64,000 nt of DNA from Opitutales bacterium (GTDB lineage Bacteria; Verrucomicrobiota; Verrucomicrobiia; Opitutales; Intestinicryptomonadaceae), in the NCBI GenBank assembly GCA_015061945.1, contig SUVP01000002.1:248001-312000 (forward strand). The letters are read 5' to 3'. The stretch's first letter is position 1; each line of letters starts with the position of its first letter. Position numbers and translations under genes: made by a program. Shown piece after piece: positions 36,270-43,729 of the stretch. Below the pieces are notes generated by a model that did no database searches, was not told where the DNA came from, and was given only the letters and a program-made list of their open reading frames with translations.

Positions 36270-37526
36270 TTAGAAAACTTTTTTGCCTGCAAAATATGTA
36301 GCTACGACCTTTCCACGCAAGGTTTTGTTGAACCATGGCGAGTTTGTCGAACGCGACAATGTTTTGTCGTAAACATATTCAGCATTTTCATCGATTAGAA
36401 CAAAGTCGGCACTTGTACCTACCTTGAGTGTACCGACGTCGATTCCCAAAAGTTGTGCTGGGCGAGTCGACATCAATTCGATTAGTTTTGAAAGCTTGAT
36501 TTTCTTGCTTCTGACAAGTACTTCGTGGCAGACGCTAAACGCTGTCTCAAAACCAGTGATTCCAAACGGAGCCAAATCGAACTCTTTGTCTTTTTCGGTT
36601 TCAGTGTGTGGAGCGTGGTCTGTTGCGATAACTTCGATTGTGCCATCGACAACACCTGCGATGAGTGCGTCAACATCCGATTTTGCACGGATTGGCGGAC
36701 ACATTTTATAATTTGTGTCATAATCTTTCAGACACTCATCTGTCAGCGACAAGTGGTGTGGTGTTGCTTCTGCAGAAATACTTGTTCCACGTTTTTTAGC
36801 GTTGCGGATTATATCAACCGAGAGTGCACTCGAGATATGTTGCAAGTGGATATGCGATTTTGTGTAGTGTGCCAAAATTGCATCGCGAGCAACAATAATA
36901 TCTTCGCCAGCCGATGGCCAACCACCGATACCCAAACGCACCGACCACTCACCTTCGTGCATATGACCAGTTTTTGTCAACGTGTTTTCTTGGCAATGAT
37001 CCATCACGAGCAAGCCGAACATTTTTGCGTATTCCATTGCGTTACGCATAAGCTCTGCACTTTGTACACACGAGCCATCGTCGGTAATTGCTATAACACC
37101 AAGATTTTTAAGAGTTCCGTATGGTGCAAGTTTTTCGCCTTTTCGACCTTCTGTAATGCACGCACTTTGGATAACTCTAATCTTTGCGGTTTCTTCGATA
37201 ATATCATTTATCAAGCGAATCGATGCCGCACAATCTGCTGGTGGAACTGTATTTGGCATTGCGACAATCGTCGTAAAACCGCCAGTGGCAGCAGCGGCTG
37301 TACCAGTGGCAACCGACTCTTTCGATGTCTGCCCCGGCTCACGCAAATGTGCGTGCATATCCACAAAGCCAGGTGCGAGAACAAGTCCTTTTGCATCGAT
37401 AACTTTTGCTTTGCTTGAAACTTTCTTAACAAAAACTCCATTTGCCACGCATACATCACAAACTTTATCGAGCTTTTGCGATGGGTCGACTACTCTTGCA
37501 TTTTTAATTAAAAATTCTTTTTTCAT
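36270..37526 (-). CDS. pyrC: Dihydroorotase
   Basis: 418 residues, class I dihydroorotase. VDMHAHLREPGQTSKE near residue 55 carries the HxH zinc ligands and the substrate Arg. MDHCQ near residue 175, IHLQHIS near residue 225 and ATDHAPHT near residue 300 give the remaining metal ligands and the catalytic Asp. The enzyme cyclises carbamoyl aspartate to dihydroorotate in pyrimidine synthesis. It follows pyrB by 6 bp, the common pairing of class I PyrC with the ATCase catalytic subunit. Confidence 0.95.
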   Translation of the reverse strand: MKKEFLIKNARVVDPSQKLDKVCDVCVANGVFVKKVSSKAKVIDAKGLVLAPGFVDMHAHLREPGQTSKESVATGTAAAATGGFTTIVAMPNTVPPADCAASIRLINDIIEETAKIRVIQSACITEGRKGEKLAPYGTLKNLGVIAITDDGSCVQSAELMRNAMEYAKMFGLLVMDHCQENTLTKTGHMHEGEWSVRLGIGGWPSAGEDIIVARDAILAHYTKSHIHLQHISSALSVDIIRNAKKRGTSISAEATPHHLSLTDECLKDYDTNYKMCPPIRAKSDVDALIAGVVDGTIEVIATDHAPHTETEKDKEFDLAPFGITGFETAFSVCHEVLVRSKKIKLSKLIELMSTRPAQLLGIDVGTLKVGTSADFVLIDENAEYVYDKTLSRSTNSPWFNKTLRGKVVATYFAGKKVF

Positions 37527-37532
37527 AGCGTA

Positions 37533-38486
37533 TTATTTTGTTGCGTGCATACAAAGATTCATCACTGCCATTCTGACAGCAACGCCGTTTGTCACTTGAT
37601 TTAAAATTACTGAACGCCCTGAATCAGCCAATGGCGAATCGAGCTCTACACCTCTGTTGATTGGACCAGGGTGCATAATAAACGCATCTTTTTTCAAGAG
37701 ATTTTCACGACGCAAATTTAATCCGAAAACATTTGCGTATTCAGAAATCGACGGGAAATGCGTTGCACTTTGGCGTTCGTGTTGGATTCGCAAAAGCATA
37801 ACAACATCGGCATCTGCGACTGCTTCAGCCAAGTTATAGCTTACTTTAACGCCCATTTTTTCAAACTCCATTGGCACAAGAGTCGAAGGTCCAGCCAAAG
37901 TTACTTTTGCACCGAGCTTATTCAAAAGATAAATATTTGAGCGAGCCACACGACTAAAAAGAATATCGCCCAAGATTGTAATTTTTTTACCTTTGAAATC
38001 TCCGTTGAATTTTTCACGCATTGTGAATGCGTCGAGAAGTGCTTGCGTCGGGTGAGCGTGAGCACCGTCTCCTGCGTTGATAACCGGCACTTTCACTCTA
38101 TCTGCCAAATATTTTGCCGCTCCCGACGAGCTATGGCGAACGATAATCATATCAGCCATCAACGCTTCGATATTGCGTGCAGTGTCTTTCAGCGACTCAC
38201 CTTTTACCGACGACGATACGTTTGTCGCAATGCTTATAACATCAGCTCCAAGCTTATGTGCTGCCATTTCAAACGCTGTACGAGTGCGGGTACTTGGCTC
38301 AAAAAACAAGTTTACAACAACCTTACCATTTAAGTATGGAAGCTTTGCCTTATCTGTTTTTAAGGAAGCTTTGAAAACGTCCGCCATTGAAAAAATCTGA
38401 TTGATTTCGGCGAGCGTCAAATTTTCGGTCGAAATTAAGTCTTTACGGCTCCACTTGAGCCCGTTCATAAAATCTTTGGTTATCAT
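37533..38486 (-). CDS. pyrB: Aspartate carbamoyltransferase catalytic subunit
   Basis: 317 residues. FFEPSTRTRTAFEMAA near residue 60 is the carbamoyl-phosphate-binding signature, and HPGPINRGVELDS near residue 275 lies in the aspartate domain. It makes N-carbamoyl-aspartate, the first committed step of pyrimidine synthesis. No pyrI-type regulatory subunit is adjacent. It is the first gene of a pyrB-pyrC-CPBP-thiL operon whose promoter must lie in the AT-rich region after 38486. Confidence 0.95.
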   Translation of the reverse strand: MITKDFMNGLKWSRKDLISTENLTLAEINQIFSMADVFKASLKTDKAKLPYLNGKVVVNLFFEPSTRTRTAFEMAAHKLGADVISIATNVSSSVKGESLKDTARNIEALMADMIIVRHSSSGAAKYLADRVKVPVINAGDGAHAHPTQALLDAFTMREKFNGDFKGKKITILGDILFSRVARSNIYLLNKLGAKVTLAGPSTLVPMEFEKMGVKVSYNLAEAVADADVVMLLRIQHERQSATHFPSISEYANVFGLNLRRENLLKKDAFIMHPGPINRGVELDSPLADSGRSVILNQVTNGVAVRMAVMNLCMHATK

Positions 38487-38671
38487 ACAAAATTTTTTTG
38501 ATAATCTATTTTATAGAGAAATCTTGTCAAATATATAATCAAAATCCCTTAAAAAAAAACATCAAAAACCCCACTCAGAGCGTTTAGAACTAAATTTATA
38601 TCTATATTCAGAAAAACAACATTTTTTTGCAAATTGTAGAGATTACCACAAAACCTGTTAGCTTGATTTTT

Positions 38672-38697
38672 TATACATTACTATAAAGTAATGTATA
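38672..38697. promoter_or_regulatory. Perfect 10-bp inverted repeat, candidate operator
   Basis: TATACATTAC (38672-38681), spacer TATAAA, GTAATGTATA (38688-38697). A further ATGTATA half-site lies about ten bases downstream. It sits between the pyrB and tandem-AAA promoters and has no T-run typical of a terminator. Confidence 0.45.
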
Positions 38698-38788
38698 CTG
38701 CAAAAATGTATAATGTTTAAATCAATTTTTGTGATATAATTTAGCACAATACAAATTTAAATTTTTACACAAAACAAAAAAAATGAAT

Positions 38789-38807
38789 GACGACATATTT
38801 TGTCGCT
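38789..38807 (+). promoter_or_regulatory. Shared palindrome site 1 (tandem-AAA gene)
   Basis: GACGACA-TATTT-TGTCGCT, a variant of TGCGACA-TATTT-TGTCGCA, lies 47 bp before ATG 38854 and about 50 bp after the extended -10 element. Confidence 0.65.
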
Positions 38808-38853
38808 ACCGCATGATATACTTTTCAGAAATTCAGAACAAGATTTAACGACT

Positions 38854-41007
38854 ATGAGTAGATATATTAGTATGAGAAAAATTGAATTATCGATAAAAGG
38901 AATTATAAAATCGGCATTGGTTAATTTATCAAAAGAATATGCCGAAAACATCAACTATGCAAGTGCCCTCTTTGAAATATTAGATTACTATTTAGTCAAA
39001 GACATTGCACTTGAAGAATCTGCTAAAATTCAATCGAATGAAAAAGAAAAACTCATCGAAGCAATCAAAGATTCCGACGACACCGATGATATTGTCCACG
39101 CTATTCGTAGGACAATTGAAAAGAAAGAAGCCAAAAAATTATTTCAAATAATTTCAAAAGAAATAATATCTAAAATTGACCACAATGATTTGCTTTTTCA
39201 AAAAAGAACATCCACTGTTGAAGTCGAAAACATTGGAGATTTCTTCGATCTTAATGACGCTGAAAAACGTTTGATTTTATTTTTTTATGCGTGGAATAAA
39301 ACTAATGAATTTGAGAATTTTTGCCAAGTTGAATGCCATAATTTAGCACAAAGCAAAATGTATTCTTTTATTGCAACGGCTATTGGGTGCAAAGAGAAAG
39401 AAATAGCATTAGCTATAAAAAATCTTCGAGAAAAAAATATTATCGAAAATGTAAGATTCGTTCTTCCCGTTTTGACTGAAGAAATTAGAAATTATATTCT
39501 TGAATTTGACGGCTCGAGCATCGCGGAAAAATTCAGCAAAAAGATGAAAATCGACAAAACTTTTAAGCTCTCAAGTTTCCCAATCGAAAGAGACGATATT
39601 GAAATTATCAAGAAGATGTTGAAGTCGACAAAACCTCGCCATATTTTGCTTTACGGTGAACCAGGGGCTGGAAAAAGTGAGTTTGTAAAAGCATTAGCAA
39701 AAAATTTGCACAAAGATATCTATATTCCAAATCGAGAAAGCAAGAATGGAGAGCTTACACATACAAAGATAAACGCTACTATTTTTGCTTCGTCGAGAAG
39801 TAAATCAATTGCACTTATAGATGAGGCTGATGAATTTCTCGAAACCTCGTTTGACGGCTTTTTTGCGGGATTAGCAGGCAAAGGCAACAACGAACGCAAA
39901 GGTGCTGTCAACTTACTTATGGATGACGCAAAAGCATCTATTATTTGGATAACAAATAGTATCGAAGGCATCGACAAATCTACCCGACGTCGCTTTGCAT
40001 ATTCGTTGCGTTTTGACGGAATTTCTGATTCTCAAAAAGAAATTATAATAAAAAATAGCGTAGCAAAAAATAAGATTAGCAAACAATTTATCCCTCAAAT
40101 GAAAACGCTTTCAAAACGCTATGGACTCTCTACTGCAGGGATTGGTCTTGTCTTGGACAAGGCGACGAGCATTTCTGATAACAATTCGGAATTGGCTTAC
40201 AACATCGATAAAATCGCAAAAGCTCACTACGAGTTAATTTCAAACAAGAAGTCTATCAGCGAAGAAATAACGGTTGATGAACGTTTCGACCCCTCGATTT
40301 TAAATATCGATTTCCCGATTGACGCTATCTCGCAAACGCTTTCAAACTATAAAATAGCGACTGAAAATGGGGTAAAAGCCCCAATGAGCTTTTTGTTATC
40401 GGGCGTTGCTGGCACTGGGAAAACTCAGCTTGGCAGATTTATCGCTAACCAACTTGGCAAAGAATTAATCTTAAAAAGAATGAGTGAAATCTCAAATTGT
40501 TATATCGGCGAAACCGAAAAAAACATTCGTAAAATGTTCCTCGAAGCAACACGCAATAACGCTGTACTTATGATTGACGAAGCTGACTCGCTTTTCTACG
40601 ACCGACGCAACGCACGTCAAAGTTGGGAAATATCGCAAACAAACGAAATTCTTGCACAAATGGAAATCTTCAATGGCGTATTTATTTGTACGACAAATCT
40701 CGCTGAAAATATGGATCCTGCTTCGATGCGTCGCTTTAATTGGAAAGTGAAATTTTCGGCTCCCACGCACGAGGGAAGAATCAAATTGTATTCAAGATAT
40801 TTTTTGGAAAATAAAAAGCCCAGTTGTGATGTTGAGAAATCTTTGTATTCTATGGACGGACTCTGCCCTGGCGATTTCAAGGCAGTTTGGCAAAAGACAC
40901 GTTTTCTCACAGACAAGCCCGACTCTTTACTTCTCGATGCACTTAAAACAGAATTAAGCTACAAAAAATATCTCGCAACAACATCAATCAAACTCGGATT
41001 TTGTTAA
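38854..41007 (+). CDS. Tandem AAA+ ATPase of unknown role
   Basis: 717 residues from ATG 38854. An N-terminal region of about 230 residues without recognised domain (mostly helical, possibly substrate- or DNA-binding) precedes two AAA modules. Module 1 has Walker A GEPGAGKSE near residue 268 and Walker B LIDEADEF near 321; module 2 has Walker A GVAGTGKTQ near 517, Walker B LMIDEADSL near 572, sensor CTTN and an RRF arginine finger. Both are intact, so both may hydrolyse ATP. The general form is that of classical AAA unfoldases or remodelers; there is no protease domain. It shares an upstream palindrome with the UDG-like and MoxR genes of the cluster and probably works with them. Confidence 0.8.
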   Translation: MSRYISMRKIELSIKGIIKSALVNLSKEYAENINYASALFEILDYYLVKDIALEESAKIQSNEKEKLIEAIKDSDDTDDIVHAIRRTIEKKEAKKLFQIISKEIISKIDHNDLLFQKRTSTVEVENIGDFFDLNDAEKRLILFFYAWNKTNEFENFCQVECHNLAQSKMYSFIATAIGCKEKEIALAIKNLREKNIIENVRFVLPVLTEEIRNYILEFDGSSIAEKFSKKMKIDKTFKLSSFPIERDDIEIIKKMLKSTKPRHILLYGEPGAGKSEFVKALAKNLHKDIYIPNRESKNGELTHTKINATIFASSRSKSIALIDEADEFLETSFDGFFAGLAGKGNNERKGAVNLLMDDAKASIIWITNSIEGIDKSTRRRFAYSLRFDGISDSQKEIIIKNSVAKNKISKQFIPQMKTLSKRYGLSTAGIGLVLDKATSISDNNSELAYNIDKIAKAHYELISNKKSISEEITVDERFDPSILNIDFPIDAISQTLSNYKIATENGVKAPMSFLLSGVAGTGKTQLGRFIANQLGKELILKRMSEISNCYIGETEKNIRKMFLEATRNNAVLMIDEADSLFYDRRNARQSWEISQTNEILAQMEIFNGVFICTTNLAENMDPASMRRFNWKVKFSAPTHEGRIKLYSRYFLENKKPSCDVEKSLYSMDGLCPGDFKAVWQKTRFLTDKPDSLLLDALKTELSYKKYLATTSIKLGFC

Positions 41008-41095
41008 GCAATGAGAATCTCTTGACGACTAACTTTTTTCTTGCCCAAGTAAAAACATAGGCGCGCTTGTGATGGAGCTCGCCTATTTCTTTTAT

Positions 41096-41557
41096 TTAAT
41101 AGCCATCAAAATCAGGTGGTCCTTTTTCGCTGCAATTAGTTGAGCCAGCCGCCCAAGCTAACAGTACCCATGGAGAAATTATTACAACAAACATTATAAT
41201 TCCCGTAATAGCCCCATCTCCAAAAATAAAAAATGCGATATTTTCAACGATAATTCCAACGATAAACCATCCACACACAAGCATAAACATCCAGTTCATA
41301 GCCAGAGCCATCAAAAAGAACAATAACAACAAGGGATATATAATACCAATCAGAAAATATTTATCCGCTAATTCTCCCATTATTTCAAATGGTTTACATA
41401 ACCAATTCGGAAATAGTTTACATAACCAATTCGGCTCAGCTTCTTTGATGAGAAGAGGATAAGACAACGTGAAAACAAAAATTGATGCCCCAAACAAAGC
41501 AAGCAATTTAAGAAAACCTATAAATTCAAAAGGAGGAAAAAACGTATTATGTTCCAT
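41096..41557 (-). CDS. Small membrane protein with an octapeptide repeat
   Basis: 153 residues with about four membrane helices (FLKLLALFGASIFVF; YFLIGIIYPLLLLFFL; WMFMLVCGWFIVGIIV; GIIMFVVIISPWVLLA). The loop after helix 1 contains two near-identical octapeptides, PNWLCKLF and PNWLCKPF, encoded by a 24-bp tandem repeat (about 41392-41436). The C terminus is short and polar with a Cys. No family recognised. It sits between the AAA gene and the UDG-like gene, 33 bp after the latter on the same strand, so it may belong to that transcript. Confidence 0.65.
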   Translation of the reverse strand: MEHNTFFPPFEFIGFLKLLALFGASIFVFTLSYPLLIKEAEPNWLCKLFPNWLCKPFEIMGELADKYFLIGIIYPLLLLFFLMALAMNWMFMLVCGWFIVGIIVENIAFFIFGDGAITGIIMFVVIISPWVLLAWAAGSTNCSEKGPPDFDGY

Positions 41558-41590
41558 AAATATCTTTTTGGTTAAATTAAATTCTAATGG

Positions 41591-42322
41591 CTACCTTGCC
41601 TTTTTATCCGCATTGAAGTATTTTAAGAATTTGCACGACGAAATACGTCGCAACAGTTTTGAGAAGATTTGTTGGAGTGGAGCGAGCTTTGAATAGACGA
41701 TTGCTTGAGAGATATCGTTTAAAAACTCTTGGCGTTGGGTCGCATCGGCATAGTGCGTTAAGAATGACGTATGATAAGTTGTTATCATATCTCTATTGCA
41801 AAATTTGAAAATTTTTCCACGCAACGATTTTATTGGTGATGTCGAGTTATCGCCAATCAATCCGCTATAAGTCCTCGCACCAAGTGCAATGATAATCTTT
41901 GGATTCACGATTTCAATTTGACGTTTTAAAATCGGCAAGCATTCTGCCATTTCGTCGATTGTGGGTTCACGGGGTGTAGAACCACTTTTGACTCGGTATT
42001 TCATTATTGGTGCAACGTATACGTCTTTGCGAGAGATTCCAATTTCATCCAAGAGGGAGAAGAAAAAATCGCCCATCTGCCCTGACATCGCAATGCGTGT
42101 GCGTTCATCATCTTCGCTCGGAGTTTCGTAAACAAAAAAGACATCTGCCTTATAATTACCATTGCCGAACACGAGATTTTCTATCCCTGCTCTGTCGCGT
42201 AATCTTGAATTACAAAGCATATCTTCGTGCGATTCCGCAAGAAAATCTGCTTTCGATTTTTCGTATTTAGAAGCCAAAAAACTTAAGTCAATAATCTGTG
42301 GTGTATAATTTGTAGTATTCAT
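41591..42322 (-). CDS. Uracil-DNA glycosylase-fold protein with incomplete iron-sulfur site
   Basis: 243 residues from ATG 42322 (the frame opens at 42370 inside the operator). It aligns with type 4 uracil-DNA glycosylases along the core: VFFVYETPSEDDE (motif 1, normally GEGPGEEED) at residues 61-73, SGQMG for FVGRAG, KQ/RQIEIVNPKIIIALG near 133-147, and TYHTSFL for the HPSYL motif. Of the four iron-sulfur cysteines, only Cys37 and Cys128 align; the first is absent and the KC motif is KY (108-109). A basic C-terminal extension of about 35 residues follows. It may bind or excise a different base, or serve as a DNA or nucleotide sensor. Confidence 0.75.
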   Translation of the reverse strand: MNTTNYTPQIIDLSFLASKYEKSKADFLAESHEDMLCNSRLRDRAGIENLVFGNGNYKADVFFVYETPSEDDERTRIAMSGQMGDFFFSLLDEIGISRKDVYVAPIMKYRVKSGSTPREPTIDEMAECLPILKRQIEIVNPKIIIALGARTYSGLIGDNSTSPIKSLRGKIFKFCNRDMITTYHTSFLTHYADATQRQEFLNDISQAIVYSKLAPLQQIFSKLLRRISSCKFLKYFNADKKAR

Positions 42323-42346
42323 AATGCTACCACTATACAAAACAGA

Positions 42347-42365
42347 TGCGACAAAATATGTCGCA
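42347..42365 (-). promoter_or_regulatory. Shared palindrome site 2 (UDG-like gene)
   Basis: TGCGACATATTTTGTCGCA on the minus strand, a perfect 7-bp inverted repeat with spacer TATTT. It lies 24 bp before ATG 42322 and just upstream of a TATAGT -10 element (42338-42333). Confidence 0.75.
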
Positions 42366-42418
42366 CGCAAAAAGCTACTAAATTAAAGAGACCTTTACCC
42401 ATTTTTTTCACATTTGGG

Positions 42419-42437
42419 TGCGACAGAATATTTCGCA
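42419..42437 (-). promoter_or_regulatory. Shared palindrome site 3 (weaker, between divergent genes)
   Basis: On the minus strand TGCGAAA-TATTC-TGTCGCA: one arm is perfect and the other has one mismatch. It lies midway between sites 2 and 4 in the divergent promoter region. Confidence 0.55.
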
Positions 42438-42460
42438 AAAAAACAAATATAAAAAATAAG

Positions 42461-42479
42461 TGCGACGTATTTTGTCGCA
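42461..42479 (+). promoter_or_regulatory. Shared palindrome site 4 (MoxR-like gene)
   Basis: TGCGACGTATTTTGTCGCA; one mismatch in the inner base of the left arm, extended by a further G/C pair outside. It lies just downstream of TATAAA (42448-42453), where transcription of the MoxR-like gene should start. Confidence 0.7.
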
Positions 42480-42534
42480 CTGGTTTGCTAAATTATTTTC
42501 CGTAAAAATTTTTAACACAAACGAAAGATTGAAT

Positions 42535-43728
42535 ATGAGAAATATTAAAATTGGAGAGTTAAAAAAACACATTATATTATTCGACAAAGCACATGTTCCG
42601 CTTATGATTTACGGAACTTTTGGCATCGGCAAGTCGGACATCGTCAGAAGTTCGGCAAAGGACAAAGCTAAAAAATTTTCAGATAGAAAATTTATCGATT
42701 GGATGTCGGCTGACGACTCAACAAAACTCGACGCACTGAAAAATCCGTCAAAATATTTTGCGTTAATTGATATTCGTTTATCGCAACTTGAACCGAGCGA
42801 TATTCGTGGTATACCAAATATCTTTAACACGCAAGATGTCCCCTGCTTGCAGACAATCCCATGGTCATGGGTGATGTATATCACACGCCCTAACGCCTGT
42901 GGTACGCTTTTCTTGGACGAAATAAATTTGGCTCCGCCACAGATTGCGGCGTCGGCATATCAGGTTATCAACGACCGTGTAATTTCAGACAGACACATTT
43001 CTGACGGCATAAATATTGTCGCTGCCGGCAACACTGCACTCGACACAGACATTGTCTACGATATGCCAAATCCGCTCAAGGACAGGTTTGCAGAAATTCA
43101 AGTGACATTCGATGCGGAATCGTGGTTAAACGATTGGGCAGTCATACATTGCCACCCGATGATAGTTTCGTTCTGTTCATTCAAACAGTCGTGGATACAT
43201 CACACGTTCAGCGATAGTGCCGACAAAAATGTTACGCCTCGTGGAATCGAGCGTGCGTCAAAAATCTTGAATATGTTTGTTGGCGACAAAGCTGGCGATA
43301 TAACAATTTCTCCGTTTATGTTCGACGCTATCGCTGGATGTTTAGGCAACGGCTGGACCGTTCAATTTAAAGCATATTTGAGCGTTTATAGAAATCTTGA
43401 TTTTGAAAAAATCTTGAAAAACCCTGAGATAATTACAAACGCAGAAGAATACAATATAGAGCGTCGGTATGCTATTATTGGCGGTTGCACAGAACGCATT
43501 TTATCAATTTCGGATGATAAAAAAATAAGCACAGAAACAAAGTATAAGAGAATTGCAGACCTTATGAAAGTATTGTGCTATCTGCCTTCAAACCTTTTCG
43601 TGTTGGCGTGGAAACAACTTCATGCACAAGGTAAATCGAAGATAATTCTCTCGGTAATCGCCAAAAATTTGGAATGCTACGAGCTATTGCAGGCACGCCA
43701 CTCTGAAGTTTTAAATAAGATTGTTTAA
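42535..43728 (+). CDS. MoxR-type AAA+ ATPase
   Basis: 397 residues from ATG 42535; the frame opens at 42460 inside the operator, so the first 25 codons are untranslated. Walker A GTFGIGKSD near residue 27, Walker B GTLFLDEINLAP near 123, and the sensor segment IVAAGNT near 167 mark a MoxR/CbbQ-type AAA domain. The C-terminal 150 residues are helical. MoxR proteins act as chaperones together with vWA-domain partners; the next gene encodes such a partner and starts one base after this stop codon. Confidence 0.88.
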   Translation: MRNIKIGELKKHIILFDKAHVPLMIYGTFGIGKSDIVRSSAKDKAKKFSDRKFIDWMSADDSTKLDALKNPSKYFALIDIRLSQLEPSDIRGIPNIFNTQDVPCLQTIPWSWVMYITRPNACGTLFLDEINLAPPQIAASAYQVINDRVISDRHISDGINIVAAGNTALDTDIVYDMPNPLKDRFAEIQVTFDAESWLNDWAVIHCHPMIVSFCSFKQSWIHHTFSDSADKNVTPRGIERASKILNMFVGDKAGDITISPFMFDAIAGCLGNGWTVQFKAYLSVYRNLDFEKILKNPEIITNAEEYNIERRYAIIGGCTERILSISDDKKISTETKYKRIADLMKVLCYLPSNLFVLAWKQLHAQGKSKIILSVIAKNLECYELLQARHSEVLNKIV

Positions 43729-43729
43729 T

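Larger units (their letters stand above)
38487..38853. other. Divergent intergenic region between pyrB and the tandem-AAA gene
   Basis: 367 bp, very AT-rich. It contains a perfect 10-bp inverted repeat (38672-38697), an extended -10 element TGATATAAT (38732-38740) facing the AAA gene, and the CGAC/GTCG operator at 38789-38807. A plus-strand open frame can start at TTG 38800, but that codon lies inside the operator and is not a credible start. Confidence 0.6.

Noticed and set aside
36525-37418. 297-codon plus-strand frame opposite pyrC
   Set aside because: Cys-rich antisense shadow of dihydroorotase.
38800-38853. TTG-started N-terminal extension of the tandem-AAA protein
   Set aside because: The TTG lies inside the palindromic operator; ATG 38854 gives a normal start.
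42323-42370. ATG-started extension of the UDG-like protein
   Set aside because: It covers the operator and -10 element; ATG 42322 is the more likely start.
42460-42534. GTG-started extension of the MoxR-like protein
   Set aside because: The extension is the operator itself plus an AT-rich leader; ATG 42535 begins the conserved sequence.
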